In this document: one piece after another, positions 12,408-24,437 of the stretch
How the letters are laid out: each line of letters opens with the position of its first letter
Position numbering within the stretch: position 1 is the stretch's first letter
Assembly: GCA_028023455.1 (NCBI GenBank)
Contig: JAQFVV010006246.1
Location: 1,725,501 to 1,789,500, forward strand
DNA: 64,000 bases
Source of the DNA: Epiperipatus broadwayi
Taxonomy: Eukaryota; Onychophora; Udeonychophora; Euonychophora; Peripatidae
Direction: 5' to 3'
Notes under the pieces: generated by a model
Seen by the model: only the letters and a program-made list of their open reading frames with translations
Told to the model about the DNA's origin: nothing
Database searches by the model: none
Made by a program: the position numbers and the translations under genes

Positions 12408-13865
12408 TTAAATAGGATCTGGGGGTTGCTTAGAAAGTAACTCCATGCCGGGGATGAAACAACATCCCAATATTACATCATCATCTTCATCAGATGTCCA
12501 ACCATCTTCATATTCTTGTTTCAACCTCACAGGAGATCGCTTAGGGTGCATTGCCAAACTTAGTGCAAATTTGCTGCCTTCATACGGTATCTCATTATGC
12601 AGCTCGAGATCCTTTTCTTCAAACTTGGGTTCCTGTTCTGCTACAGATAACTTACTAGTATTTTCTATAGTAGTTTCTTGGCATGGGGTGTCTAGATTCT
12701 TTCTATTATTTATATCATTCACGTTTACCATTGCTTGCGTAATTTTTACATTCTTTTCCTTTTCAATGGTATTTTCTCTAGTAAGTGTTTTTCCCCATTC
12801 CTTGCTTTGACTTTGTGTCACTGGAGATTTGTTCTTTTCCAACCCAACTTGTTCTTCATACAGAGAAAACGTGCTATTTTCATCATTGATCTGAACTTAT
12901 GTTCGTTTAAAAACTTTATTTCCTTTGATTATGGTATTTTCCTGATCGACTCTGGCTTCCCTGTCTCTAAAGTTATTTTTAACATTATCTACAGTCTGGT
13001 CAATAACTTGCACTACCTTCTGTCTATTAAGTTTGTTAGCTTGGTAATCACTAGCAAAGTTTCTTTTCTTACTTTCCTTTTCTCTCTCTTCTTTCATTTC
13101 TGCTATATCTCTCAATTCTGGAATACATGCTGTGATAATGTTTTTTTTTCTCTGGCCACCATTTAATTTTTTTGCATTAAATTTTCTTTGACTTCACACA
13201 TTTCTTTTCTAATTTCCTTTTGGGCTTTTTCACACTCTTGAAATTTGGTGCCTAATTCTACCCCAACTTTATAAACCTTATCTATCAAACCCTTTTCCTG
13301 AGACTCTACCTGCTCTATTAAAGCTTTAACTTTTTCTTTAATGATAACCCTATCTTTATTATTTTCCACTTGACTTCACTGTAACATTTCATTGAATTCT
13401 TCCTTAACTTCTTCATATTTATGCTGGCAGCTGATTGATAGTCCCTGTAAATCATGGCTCAAGTTTTCTTCCAAGCGCATATCTCTCTCTGTCATCTCTT
13501 GCCTAAATTCTTTGACTAGAGCCTCAAATCTTTGCTCAATTTTGTGATCCCTTTCCTCCATTTTCTGATCCATTTTCTGATCCTTTTTTTCTGCATCCTG
13601 TCTAAGCTGTCTCAGCAACCAATTCAAATCCCAGCCTTCCTGCTTAACCTCCTTTATCGGAATCTGTTCAGATATTTCTGTAACTAAATTCTCTGGCATA
13701 GCAAGTTTTCTGTGCACACTCATCTCTATCCTGGCTCATACCAGTTTCCTTTTCTATTTCTTCTTCTGTACTGCTGTTGTACTCATTAATCTCTCTTCCT
13801 GATCTCAACATGATACCTCCACCTTTCATCTCCTTTCCTACTTCTATATCTTCCCCATTGCCCAT
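12408..13865 (-). pseudogene. Gag-like protein of an LTR retrotransposon, coiled-coil rich, broken
   Basis: Minus-strand frames follow one another: 13668-13865 (starts MGNGEDIEVG, contains MLRSGREINEY), 13376-13723, 13163-13369, 12897-13115 and 12408-12842. They are separated by single stops or frameshifts, so they read as one decayed protein of roughly 480 aa. The LRSGR start resembles N-termini of Ty3/gypsy Gag proteins. The middle is strongly charged with heptad-like runs (DQKMDQKMEERDHKIEQRFE), predicting a long coiled coil. The last part is acidic (DGWTSDEDDDVILG). No CCHC zinc knuckle or retrotransposon-gag core with WW is visible. The Gag call rests on context and start; it could be another element protein. 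Confidence 0.6.
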
Positions 13866-13869
13866 TACT

Positions 13870-14734
13870 TCTGTTTCTTTGTTCTTTCTGTTATACTATA
13901 TAATCCCTTCAAAATTATTATTATTATTTTTGCACCTAATAAATATTTGATTTTTATTTGACTTTATTACACTTTTTAATATGGCTATTTGCTGCTCTCC
14001 CCCTTCAAGAATGACTTGTTCATTTTCATCCCAACTCTATGCCTAACTCACTAATATATCTATAAGCTTACACCTTCATCTCGATGCCCGTCCAACATAT
14101 AATGAATTAAAATAAAATTTTGTCTCCCTACTTTTTATTTTATAAAATATACAAAACTTTTTTTTTTATTTAAAAAAAAATCCCCTCTTTTTTTTTTTTT
14201 AGCTTTAATAAAGTATATGAAAATTTTAAAAAAAATCTTTTTTTTGTCGATATATCTAAAGTATAACACATATTTTAATATTAAAAATGACTTAAGTTTA
14301 CTTAACTCACCCCTGGTCTCAGCTTAAATAATTCATGCTTATGACCTAATTCCATTTACCCATCTGCACCAATTTCAAACCTTTTAACTTTTGGTTAATT
14401 TGAGCTTATTTTTATATATATATATTTCTTACTCATTCTAAATCACTCCAATTTATAAAAATACTTTGATAAAACAATGAGACCCCCCTTTTCTTTGAAA
14501 CTAAATTTCTTTTCTCTGCTCCCTAATGACAAATTTATAAGAGGATGACATAACTTGATCAATCATCCTCGGGTGCCAGTCACTAGTGAACAGGAAAGAC
14601 AAAATAAATTTAATAAGAATTTTTTGTTATATACACACAAAGGTAGGAAAGACAAAATAAATTTAATAAGAATTTTTTGTTATATATATACACAAAAGTC
14701 CATAACTCAGGGTATGTAGGTATTTCTATAGAAG
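13870..14734 (-). mobile_element. Leader (5' UTR) of the gag-only element
   Basis: Non-coding DNA between primer site and gag on the minus strand, with homopolymer A/T runs at 14160-14240. It contains a direct repeat of about 45 bases ('aggaaagacaaaataaattt' onward) at 14592 and 14645. Confidence 0.55.
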
Positions 14735-14752
14735 CCTCATGATGGGCATCCA
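14735..14752 (-). promoter_or_regulatory. Putative tRNA primer-binding site
   Basis: The minus strand reads TGGATGCCCATCATGAGG two bases after the proposed LTR end (TGCA). The starting TGG pairs with the CCA end of a tRNA. The arrangement mirrors the clearer site of the neighbouring element. The tRNA species is not identified. Confidence 0.4.
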
Positions 14753-14754
14753 AA

Positions 14755-16138
14755 TGCAAAAAAAAAAAAACCTATGTGCTGGTCAAAACATGTTTATCCA
14801 TCTAACATGAGCTGGAACTCACAAAATGTACTTCAAACCCAGTCAAGCCTGAGATTTAGGTCAGGGACCAGCATGGATTTGAACCCACTCTCCAAGCACA
14901 AGTTCAAACACCTAATGGGCAACATAACAATGATGGTGCATGATAATTAATTCTTAATCCGACCCACTAGCAAATTGAAGAAAACAATAACTCAACTTAA
15001 TACTAGAGACATCCAAAAATAAAATCTAATATATTTAGTTAATAGGGGTTTTACTAATGAATAGCTATGGGCAATTAGTGAATTGGATTGATCTAATAAT
15101 GAGACAGAATCTGATATATGATGAATTATAAATATATTTATTGACAATTTGAGATTTATTTTGAATAACATTATTGTTGGAAAATGCATGCAGGCATTTA
15201 CTTTATAAAATAACATTTCTTTAGGCCATTTGAACAATAATTGATATGTTGGCAAATGGTTTTGTTGATATTATTTAATGGAGCCAAATATCATGCTATA
15301 CAACTAATCACTACATTCACTTATTAGTTATGCCATTTTAAAATCGGTTCGAGTGGCTATTATACATGAAATCAAACCAAGTCTGGAGTAAAGCTTAATA
15401 ATACATCTAATTATAATAAATTTTTATATTAAATATGGGCATATAAAGCATCCCAGATAGCTTTAGATCGAATGAGTTATCAAGAATGCTTCGGTTCAAT
15501 GAAGATTGCATATTAGGGAGGCAGAGTTGGTTATAGAGATTTTACTAATATACTAGGCACAAGTAAAATATAATAAAGTTGCTCTGCAGATGGAAGAATA
15601 GTTTTAGGGTTTTTATGACAAACACTGGTTTACCCAATAACCGGTCGTCATGCTGCTAAAAGGCCACCTTTATTTGGCTTCCAAGAGGCAGGGGGACTTA
15701 CGTGCTTTAGCTCAGTCTTAGCTACAGCACTACCCATAAGAGAGGAAGATGGGCTGTACTTACCGTGGCTCCATCTTATGTATATATAAAAAAAACAGCA
15801 TAATGATAAAATATTAATGTTTCACATCCGTCAAGCCGAAGTATATTATAAATTAAATATCATATATTAAATGAACCCAAGTTTATAAGCTTGATCAAAA
15901 GAGCCAACTCTTCCATAGCATGAGAAATATGTATAGGATACTGATGGGAATATATATATACAAACTTTACTTTATCCCGTTCAATCTCTTGAGTTATCTA
16001 TAACTACTAAATTTTTAAAAGGGGAAAAAATATATTTAATAAGGGACTTACGAATACTTTACTAAAAAATATACTTATGATTACACTCCAGGCTAGTTTA
16101 ATCTTTAGTGACATAATAATTAAAGGTTGAAAAGCCAC

Positions 16139-16197
<59 letters not shown>

Positions 16198-16226
16198 AAT
16201 TGATAAATGACTAAATAACAATGAGC
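14755..16226 (-). repeat. 5' LTR of the gag-only element, truncated
   Basis: Direct repeat of 8674-10165, differing by scattered substitutions, small indels and an expanded (AT)n tract at 16141-16192. Homology stops at 'aataacaatgagca' (16226), whereas the partner LTR continues for about another 1.1 kb including its TATA box. The promoter end of this LTR is therefore missing. Confidence 0.8.
16141..16192. repeat. (AT)n microsatellite
   Basis: About 50 bases of uninterrupted TA repeats inside the truncated LTR. The equivalent place in the other LTR has only a few TAs, so it expanded after insertion. Confidence 0.95.
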
Positions 16227-17830
16227 ACTTTCCACTACCGCAAGCAGAGAGAACATACGGACATAAACGAGTCTATGTCCGTACTTGACCGAACCTGTAA
16301 CTATACTGGTATAGCCCCAGGTTATCTTTCCTGGTCAACTGTCTCTCGACTGCTGTAAGATTTTACAGAGTTACAGCACTTGGATATTTATAAATTTTAA
16401 TGGGATCAAAATACTGCACCACTAGCTTCACATGTTAATTCAGTACTCATAATGAGTAATAATTATTTTCCCAACCCCTAAGACTATATTACTTTTGAAG
16501 TGGCGAAGAATGAGACGAAACAGATTTAAATCAATAATAAATATATTTAATAGAATAAATTAACAATAAAAGAAATACTTTAAATCATTAACACTCAATA
16601 AAAAAAAAACAGATTATTTGCTATAATGCTACGATTAAAAATAAAATAAAAAGATCCTATAAATGATTGTACATTTATCAATCGTCATTCCGGATATATA
16701 TAAAAAGTTAAAGAATGTCTTTATCATTCAAGGTAAGAATTTGGCCATTGTCTCAATAAAGGTATGTGCACATGGAAATATAAAATGTAGTATACATATT
16801 TACCTAGGTTTTTAAGTCTCTGAATTAATTTGAAGTCTTGCTGACCACCATGTGGAATTTCTCCACTTCTTTAGCAGGGACGGTCACTCCTAAGTTAGAT
16901 TTTGGTTGTGGGAACTCCTCCACATTTAGGGCATCAAGGACCAGGCAAAACAAACTCTCTGGCAGGTGCTATATTGGCAGTTGTTACATCTAGATGGGAA
17001 CCATTAGAGCACAGTGAGTCTGGATTGGCAAGCGATCACAATGGCCCTTAGCCAGCCATTCTAAATAAGGCACCAACGTTAGAAATCATATCTTGTTAAC
17101 TATGGCTGCTTATTATCAGAGTAGTGTTTCCACCAACCTCTTGACAAGATATCTCCAACTGCAATCATTAACTGAATTTTTTTTTAATTAAAAATTCCAC
17201 AATCCTTTGTCCTTTCGATCCTTTGTTTTCACTTTTATTCACATTTTTCTTTTCTTACTATGCCTTTGGCCATTTCTATAGATTTACTTTTATATAATTT
17301 CATAGCACTATTGCATTTATCTATTTCTTTATTTAATTAAACAGATTTAATAAAATTATTTTTTTTTATTTTATTTTGACAAGCATTAATTATTGCTGTC
17401 TTTATCCCACTTCAAACACACTCCATACATGCATTTCATTTTATCATCAAATGTGTACTTTTATGACCCAGATCCTTATCTTTCGGTCATGTTTTAAATT
17501 TCTATTTTATTCTTATTTAAACTTTTCAAACTTTACTTTTCTTATACATCATATTTCAATTTGTTTTTCATTTAGATTTCTTTACTACTATTAATTTTCT
17601 AATGTACAATTTCAATTTTTCTAACTTATTTTTCATTTTACAAAATCTTAACTTTGGAGGGTAAAAGATAAGAAATCCCTTCAATTCTAATTCCCTCTCT
17701 TTTCTTAATTAAAACATTTCTTTGTTTATAATTTTTTTAAACTCACTTTTTAGTATTCCAAATGCAATATTTAATATTCTTTAAATGTTAAATATCTATA
17801 TGTGTGACTGCAGTATGTGTGATCATCACA
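16226..17830 (-). repeat. 3' LTR of the gypsy element, truncated at its outer end
   Basis: Aligns over its length with 24520-26121, with a shared inner end 'gatcatcaca' (minus-strand TGTGATGATC). It lacks the final 80 or so bases of the intact LTR (24438-24519), including the terminal TGCA. The loss coincides with the truncation of the neighbouring element. Confidence 0.92.
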
Positions 17831-17850
17831 TTACACCATTTCCCTCCTTT
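17831..17850 (-). promoter_or_regulatory. Polypurine tract
   Basis: The minus strand reads AAAGGAGGGAAATGGTGTAA immediately before the 3' LTR start TGTGATG. A purine-rich run at this spot primes plus-strand DNA synthesis in LTR elements. It also confirms the orientation and the LTR edge. Confidence 0.8.
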
Positions 17851-18744
17851 AAAATTTTTTCTTAAAAAATTTTAATTTACTGCATTGAAAGCTAGATGCT
17901 CCTAACTACCATTAGAATCTTTTCATATCCATGCACTCCTAATATGACTATCACTTATTCCTAGAGGCAACCAGGCAAATTACATTTCTACTCTGACTTC
18001 CCAACCAGCATTACTAAACCGATTTAATCTCACTACAAACATTACATGAGTTTTGTTTCTGCCTCCTACTTGTATATACAGGTTCGAGTCCATAGGATAT
18101 CTCTGTGACTCGATTAAACCTGTTCATACCTCACATTTTACAAATGATAACCCTCTAAATGACAACTCTGGTCACTATACTGAGGTAGGTTGAGAGGCTG
18201 GCATCTTTTCATCCAGCTCATCCATGAGCTCAGAATATTTTACTGATAGCTCGTATTTTTATAAAGGTGTTCTTTCCCCACACATTGGATTCTAATCCAT
18301 TGGCTCATGATATTTGTCAAATATCTAACTGGAAATCTTAATCCAGTGAGTCATTATGAGAAGGGGATATCTGTCCTTGTCTTCTTTATCTAATGAGATC
18401 TGGTGACTGCAAAACTCACACATGAAAGCATAAGAGAAGGCTCACCATATACTGCTAAGATCCCCCTACAAATATCTATACCTACACACCTTCAGCCTCT
18501 ATCTATGATCTCACACTACTATCCATCATCTGTTTTCCTTAGTTTATCCTAAAGTCCTTTATACTGTTTGGCCATTTACTGGCTCATTCTTTTTTATATT
18601 TTCATGATCAATATTTCCTAATTTCATGTCCATTTTCCATTACTCATGGTCCAATTCCATTTCCAATCTGGTATCAGTGAATCTGTCCTTCATTGGTAAT
18701 TGCACTTAGGTTTTATCTGGTGGTTGTCTTTCTCTATTGAATAG
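17851..18744 (-). mobile_element. Gypsy element 3' region after integrase
   Basis: Less A+T-rich than flanking host DNA but without an open frame I can assign. An envelope-like gene was looked for and not seen. Confidence 0.5.
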
Positions 18745-19752
18745 CTTTAGCAATCGAGCATTGTATACTCCCTTTTCCTCTGTTCCCTGGGCTATGACAA
18801 AGGCATTATTCCCATACAGCTTTGGATCATGTATGGTCCTTCATAAATGGGTTGGAACTTCTTAAATTTTTTTTTTGTGCTGGGTGACTTACAGAGGTAC
18901 CCTCACCATGACCTCTCACCTATCCTGAATTGATTTTCCACCCCCTTGAATTTTTGTCTTCTTATTTTACCCATTCTTTCCATCTGATTATGTGCTCGCT
19001 CCATGTCCCTTCTCCTATTTATTGCTTTGGTTCTTAAGAGTAATCTACCATTAAATGGTCATGGGATATGTTTCCCAAAATATAGCCAAATGGGTTCGAA
19101 ACCTGTGGACTCATTCTTTGCCCAATTGATCATGTTTACTATACATGGGGTTTCCTTCACCCACATATGATGGTCATCAGGTATATATACATGAAACAGA
19201 TGCCCGAGCTCTCTCATGACCCGTTTGCATGGGTTCGACTGAGGATTGTGGATCGATTCAATATGTGCCTTATTCTGTGTTTAGTGATCAATTTCTTCCA
19301 CTCACATGATGTAAATGGTGTGCCGTGATCCAATAAGATCCGAGTAGGGATTCCCACTGTCTTAAAATGTTGTTGTTCAAGGGCCTTAATGGTTTGCTTA
19401 GCATTGGCTTGTATGACTGGATATGCAGCCACCAACTTTGAGAATAGGTCATACGTGATCAGTAGGTACCTCCTCTTATTAAAAGCTGGCAATGGACCAT
19501 AAAAGTCGATGGCTAATATACGGTTCGGCTGATCAGTGTATATGGGCTGTAATGGTCCTACTCCTGATACATTAGGGAATTTAGTTTGAGCACAGGTGGC
19601 AATGTTCTAATAACACTGGCAATGTCAGCATGCATTCCTGGCCAGTAGAACCAATGTCTAAGGGAACTCTCCACTTTGTTTCTCCCATAATGCCCATATG
19701 TTTCATGGACATATTGAATGGTCTGTTTTCTCAATGCCAGGGGCATGATGAT
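18745..19752 (-). pseudogene. Gypsy integrase, broken
   Basis: Minus-strand pieces in order: 19558-19746 with the H..H part of the zinc-binding domain (VHETYGHYGRNKVESSLRHW, then YWPGMHADI); 19214-19492 with the core domain (LLITYDLFSKLVAAYP, IPTRILLDHGTPFTS, carrying the first two catalytic Asp); then, with stops, NPCKRVMRELGHLFHVYIP, which would hold the third acidic residue, and NWAKNESTGFEP. The C-terminal part includes KFKGVENQFRIGERSW. The CxxC of the zinc finger has been lost to a frameshift near 19610. Stops and frameshifts rule out function. Assignment to Ty3/gypsy integrase is firm. Confidence 0.88.
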
Positions 19753-19877
19753 GTGTGTTTACTTCTTTCACTTGGGCATCCATTGCAAGAGTCCTCCCTT
19801 CATGCAGAAGTGGTTTCAGTCTTTACATAGGATGTTTCCCTTTATCTCTGATACAGATTGATGCCGTAAATGTTCTA

Positions 19878-21211
19878 TCAATGTCTGCACTCCAGATCCT
19901 TCATTTGGTGTTCTTTTAAATTATGCATTTCACTTGCTATCTTGGGTTCTCCATCCATCTCAGTCGCCATGATGTATGCCCCATCACATCTCATGTGTTG
20001 ACTCATTGCTTTTGGGTACTGACTAAGCGTATCAGCCACAATGTTTTCCATTCCACAGCAATACACTACTTTGTAGTTAAACTCTTGTAGGAACAAGCTC
20101 CATCTCAACAACCTATTGTTAGCCAGAAAACTGTGATTTAGGAACTCAAGGCTGCAGTGATCGGTCAATACCACAGTATCTGAACCAACCAAGTATTGCC
20201 GGAATTTTTTGAATGCCCATATTACCACAAGAGCCTCCTTCTCTGTAACAGTATAATTAAGTTCTGGGCCTTTCAGAAACTGGCTAATAAAACAAAGGAC
20301 TCTATGTTGACCCCCTCCTGTATTTGGAACATCATGGCTCCTAATCCGAAACTGCTACTATCGGTTTGTATGAAAAAGGTTTTGCTGAAGTCTGGATATG
20401 CCAATGTAGCTGTTTACAAGAAGCCTGCCTTTACTCTCTGAAAGCTCTGTTCTTGTTGTTCCTCCCATGTCCATGGTGTTTCCTTTTTCAGCAAATATAA
20501 TAGTGGTTCCATGTCCAATGAGAACCCTCTATAGAACTGATTATAGAAGTAACACAAACGCGGAAATGATTTAATGTGTTTTCTGTTCCGAGGAGTTGGA
20601 AATTCCTGGATGGCTTCGATCTTCTCCGGGTTTGGTACTATCCCTTTCTCACTAATGATATGGCACAGGAATTTGACTTCTGTTGTCATTATGTGACTTT
20701 TGTTTAAATTAATCCTGATGCCTTTCCCTTTACATTCCTCCAAGAACCCTTCCACATGTTTGAAATGTTCCTCAATATTCTCAGATGCGATGACAATGTC
20801 ACCCACATATATCACAATAAAACTCTTTATCTTATCATTTAATACCTGATCCAAACATTGGACAAGCCCTGCCCCACTATTTCTCAATCCGAACGGAATC
20901 CTATTAAAGTTGTATGCATGTCCATCATATCGAAATGCCATGTATTTTCGATCTTTAGGATGTAGATTGATTTGCCAGTAGCTGGCCGTCAAATCGAACA
21001 TTGAAAATACCTTTTTCCCTTTAAATCTTGTGATTACATCACTTATAGGGGGTGGGGCATTAATATCCACAATAGTTATCTTATTCAGGTGCCGTGCATC
21101 CAAACATAATTGGAGGGAACCATCCCTCTTTTTCACTGTCACGATAGGATTATTAAATGGTGATGAACACTTTGAAATAACCCCCCATTTTAGCATCTTA
21201 TCTATCTGCAC
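19878..21211 (-). pseudogene. Gypsy reverse transcriptase and RNase H, broken
   Basis: The 265-aa frame at 20414-21211 runs from KWGVISKCSSPFNNPIVTVK through LCLDARHLNKIT, MFDLTASYWQINLHP and FRYDGHAYNFNRIPFGL to the polymerase motif. That motif reads YVGD instead of YxDD, so one catalytic aspartate is gone. It continues through EKGIVPNPEKIEAIQEFP and the thumb/connection. RNase H follows in another frame (19878-20228): VVLTDHCSLEFL and MENIVADTLSQYP. RT is about the usual family length. Both the motif change and the frame breaks mark a dead copy. Confidence 0.92.
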
Positions 21212-21229
21212 CTCAACTTCTTGCTTATA

Positions 21230-21430
21230 TTAGTATGGTATCAGGTAAGCATGAGCTCGATATGGCTGGTCCTCCCTGAGTCTTATTCGATGCTCATAAC
21301 CTTGAATGATCCCCGGGACCTCTGAAAATACCACGCTATTTCTCGTGAGAACCTTCCTCAGCCTAGCCCTCTGGTCATTATCTATCAATGTCGATTCACC
21401 CACTATATGTTCCCATTCTATCTCCATCAA
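21230..21430 (-). pseudogene. Gypsy protease-RT linker
   Basis: A 66-aa minus-strand frame between protease and RT: LRKVLTRNSVVFSEVPGIIQ, then EHRIRLREDQPYRAHAY. It matches the usual 'L..L....VFS..PG' segment just ahead of gypsy RT. It is separated from RT by an in-frame stop near 21229. Confidence 0.8.
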
Positions 21431-21891
21431 TGCATTCTGTGCAAGAATTTCTCCCTGATAATTTCCTCCATCATCTTGGTTTTTTTCACAAAGTTTAGCT
21501 GTGTGCCATTTATCTCAGTATAGCCCTGTTTATAATTCAGTATGCATCCCACCTTGTGCATGAAATCAGAACCTAACACAATGTCATGGATCAAACCCTC
21601 CAAGATCACCAATACATGGTCAAACCTTTCTCCCGCAATCTCTATTCTTATGTAGACCTGTTGGGACTCTAGCTTTATTCTTTTTCCGTTCGCCAACAGT
21701 ACCTGAACCGATTTTAATGGCAGCATCCTGAGTTCCAAGCAGCTGTCTTTTAACCTGCCAAACATTTCTTGAGACATAATAGAAATCTGACTTTCCGAAT
21801 CGAAGAGTGCATTGATCACAAGTCCTTCCACCTCAATTGTTAATTTTGGACATATCTGAAGAGCCATTTTCAATATTTCTCTCTTCTCCAT
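21427..21891 (-). pseudogene. Gypsy aspartic protease
   Basis: A 154-aa minus-strand frame with VINALFDSESQISIMSQEMF, then FDHVLVILEGLIHDIVLGSD, the flap and hydrophobic C-terminal motif of retropepsins. The active-site triplet position reads D-S-E rather than D-T/S-G, so the catalytic loop is altered. It overlaps the gag tail by about 60 bases in another frame, as expected for gag-pol arrangements. Confidence 0.82.
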
Positions 21892-23049
21892 AACCTAGGT
21901 TTGCTACTTGCACCTGCTGATTCCTTCCACTCCCTTTGGCCTCCTGAAGCTCTATTCGGTCTCTACTGTGGTCCAAGGCAGTCAACATTTCCTCCATCTG
22001 TTCCACCAACTCTTTACATACCAGCCTTTGCACCACATCTCCAGGTAAACCATGTCTAACTATCCTCATAATCTGCTACTCAGAGAGTGGTTATGGCCTC
22101 ACTGTTTCAACTGTGCCACCTGATGATGAATGAATGTCATTAGTGATTCCTCTGGTCTCCATTTGTTCTGTACAATCTGATGCAGCATGTCTTCTTGGAG
22201 TTCCTCACTCCAATAACTGGTCCTCAATGCTTTGTGATACCCTGCAAATGTGGTGGGTTTCTGAAACAGTGAGTTCCACCAGACTTGAGATTTGCCCTGC
22301 AAGTGACTGCAGGTGACCACTAACTTGGCCTCGTCATTCATCCTACTAAACTTGAAATACTGTTCCAGGCTTCCCAAGTGCTCCATAGGGCTTTCTCCAG
22401 GATCTCCAGTGAAAACTTGTATTTTTAGAAATTGGTGGAAGCCAATGGAATAATCCATGAGATTCCCATTGCCCATATCTGTACATTCTCCAGTGGTTCT
22501 TCGTCCTATGCCCTTTACTTTTGTATTGGCACTGTTATTGGCTGACCTACTTATCCTCTCTTCAAAATTTGTGTCTAATCTTTCTATTGCCTTGACTATC
22601 TGACTTATATCCCACTGCATGCTCATCAGCATCCTATTCTCTTCTACTCTTATCACTTAGACTTCTTTATCTAACTTTCTTATTTTTTTCTCTGGCCGCC
22701 CTATGTCTACCCTCAGATCAAACTCTTCTGACTCTCTATCTATACTCTCATCCCTATCTAATTCATTATATTCATATGCCCCCCTACTCTTTTGTTCCTC
22801 CCACTTAATTTCTTTGGTACGTCCATTTCCTGTGACCTTTGCCTCTGATTGCTGGATGAAGTCATTTCTAATTTCTTCTATGACTTCAGCAATTCTTTTC
22901 TGGTTGTCTATTTTTATCTTCACCCACCATTCTTCCATCCTTCTCTCTTGTCTGTCCACATATTCCTTCATGAATTGCTGTTGCTCAATCCTCATTTGCA
23001 TTAGCATATCCATTATATCTCTATAGTTTATTTTATCTTTCACTTTCAT
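21833..23049 (-). pseudogene. Gypsy Gag, broken
   Basis: Three consecutive minus-strand frames. 22657-23049: an N-terminal charged, coiled-coil-like part (MRIEQQQFMKEYVDRQERRM). 22099-22656: the retrotransposon-gag core with VFTGDPGESPMEHLGSLEQY, LQGKSQVWWNSL and a C-terminal helical region. 21833-22069: a hydrophilic tail. A stop at 22654 separates the first two. No CCHC knuckle is seen, which is common in some gypsy lineages. Gag forms the particle in which reverse transcription occurs. Confidence 0.88.
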
Positions 23050-24416
23050 CTCCTTATCTTCATTTCCTTCTCTTCTTTTTCTTGAAGGTCCATTTTAGCT
23101 TGGGACCTTGTATGCATAGATATCAATTTATTCAACCCTTGATCTGTGTTTGTTAGTATTGTTTTACTAAACTCTTCTGCACATATATTTATATAAAAAA
23201 ATTTCTTTCTACTGATTCTTTGCTTTTTACTTTGATTAGCTGCTTAATTTCTTTGTTATCTATTAGTTAGCATTTAGACCACTAGCCAACCCAAACATCC
23301 GCACTCTGGTTCACCATCTTGTCTTCCTGCCCTAGATTCGTTTGACTGCCTGCTTTACCTTGATGATTGTCTTATATTTCCCCTACTTATCCAACTCTTA
23401 CTCACCCTACTTAACTAAATGACACATATATTTTTTAAGTTTAACTTTTATACTATACTTTATTTTTCTCTGTTAATGATATATATAAATAAATTCATTC
23501 TATTTGACTGTATTTCCAACAGTACATATTTTGGATATATATTTTCTAATAACACATTTATAAATTTCAATCAATTACAGCTGTTTAAAAAAAATCATAC
23601 ACATATATTTCTTGAACGTACTAACATCCTTCATTACACACATTATGTTTGTACTTTGTTGATCACTTTACTATTTTAAAATCATACATATATTTTTTTC
23701 CATTTAATAGATATACTTTGTTGTACAGGTCATGTTAGTAATTTATTGATCAAGTTATCCTCATGATTAGTTTTAAAATCAGACATATATATTTTCCTCA
23801 ATTTAATTAAGATACGTGACAATTCTAGAATTATACATATATTTTCTTCAATTTAACTTATATACGCGAACATTTTTATCATTCATCATTAAAATATTTT
23901 TTTTCACTTAATCTCATTATTATTCTCACACATATATCTCTTCAACCCTTATTTCGATTATCCTAGCCTCATATATTTTCTTCACTTAACTTAATTCTCA
24001 ACTATTTTAATTATTTAACATTTATATTAACCTTACTGAAACTTTGTTTTATTCTTTTTAACTTAACTACTTTATTTTTTGTTACAACAATTACATCTAG
24101 ATAATCAATTCTTTGTTTGTTACAATTTGTCTGAATAGTTGTCTTAGATTATATACGTCACTACGCACTTCAAAACTTTCTTAATAAAAATAAATCCCCC
24201 CCTCTTTCTATCCTTTGTACACATTTGATGTTGAAACACATATATAAAGTATTTTAAAGTGAAAAAATGTATCCCCTTCATCTTCGCTTCTTACCACTCT
24301 AACTTACGATGCTAATTTCATATATTTTGAAAACACATATATATATTTTTTAGAAAATATTTTCGTTGTCTTATAAAATTAATTCAACATGTGATCACTA
24401 ATTCACAGCAATAGAA
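23050..24416 (-). mobile_element. Gypsy element leader
   Basis: About 1.37 kb between primer site and gag on the minus strand; A+T-rich, no frame with recognisable domains. Confidence 0.6.
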
Positions 24417-24434
24417 ATCCTGGACTGGCCCCCA
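24417..24434 (-). promoter_or_regulatory. Primer-binding site, tRNA-Pro-like
   Basis: The minus strand reads TGGGGGCCAGTCCAGGAT, three bases after the LTR end TTGCA. It resembles the tRNA-Pro primer site of other retroelements (TGGGGGCTCGTCCGGGAT) with four differences. Position and TGG start fit a tRNA-primed LTR element. Confidence 0.75.
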
Positions 24435-24437
24435 AAA

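Larger units (their letters stand above)
8674..16226 (-). mobile_element. Gag-only LTR retrotransposon (non-autonomous)
   Basis: Two long direct repeats (8674 onward and 14755-16226) enclose a minus-strand gag-like pseudogene at 12408-13865. A primer-site-like sequence starting TGG lies just inside the right repeat. Read on the minus strand the order is 5' LTR (right), primer site, gag, A+T-rich repeats, 3' LTR (left). I find no protease, RT or integrase in the roughly 3.4 kb interior, so it would depend on another element for mobility. The 5' LTR is truncated at 16226, where it abuts the next LTR element. Confidence 0.75.

Noticed and set aside
12445-13166. Overlapping plus-strand frames of 121 and 143 aa
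   Set aside because: They are antisense shadows of the minus-strand gag-like pseudogene.
17376-17594. Open frame rich in Phe/Tyr/Ser within the LTR, repeated at 25646-25885
   Set aside because: Both are the same LTR sequence read in a chance frame opposite to the element's genes.
22703-23026. Plus-strand 107-aa Ser/Leu-rich frame
   Set aside because: Antisense shadow of the gypsy Gag N-terminal part.
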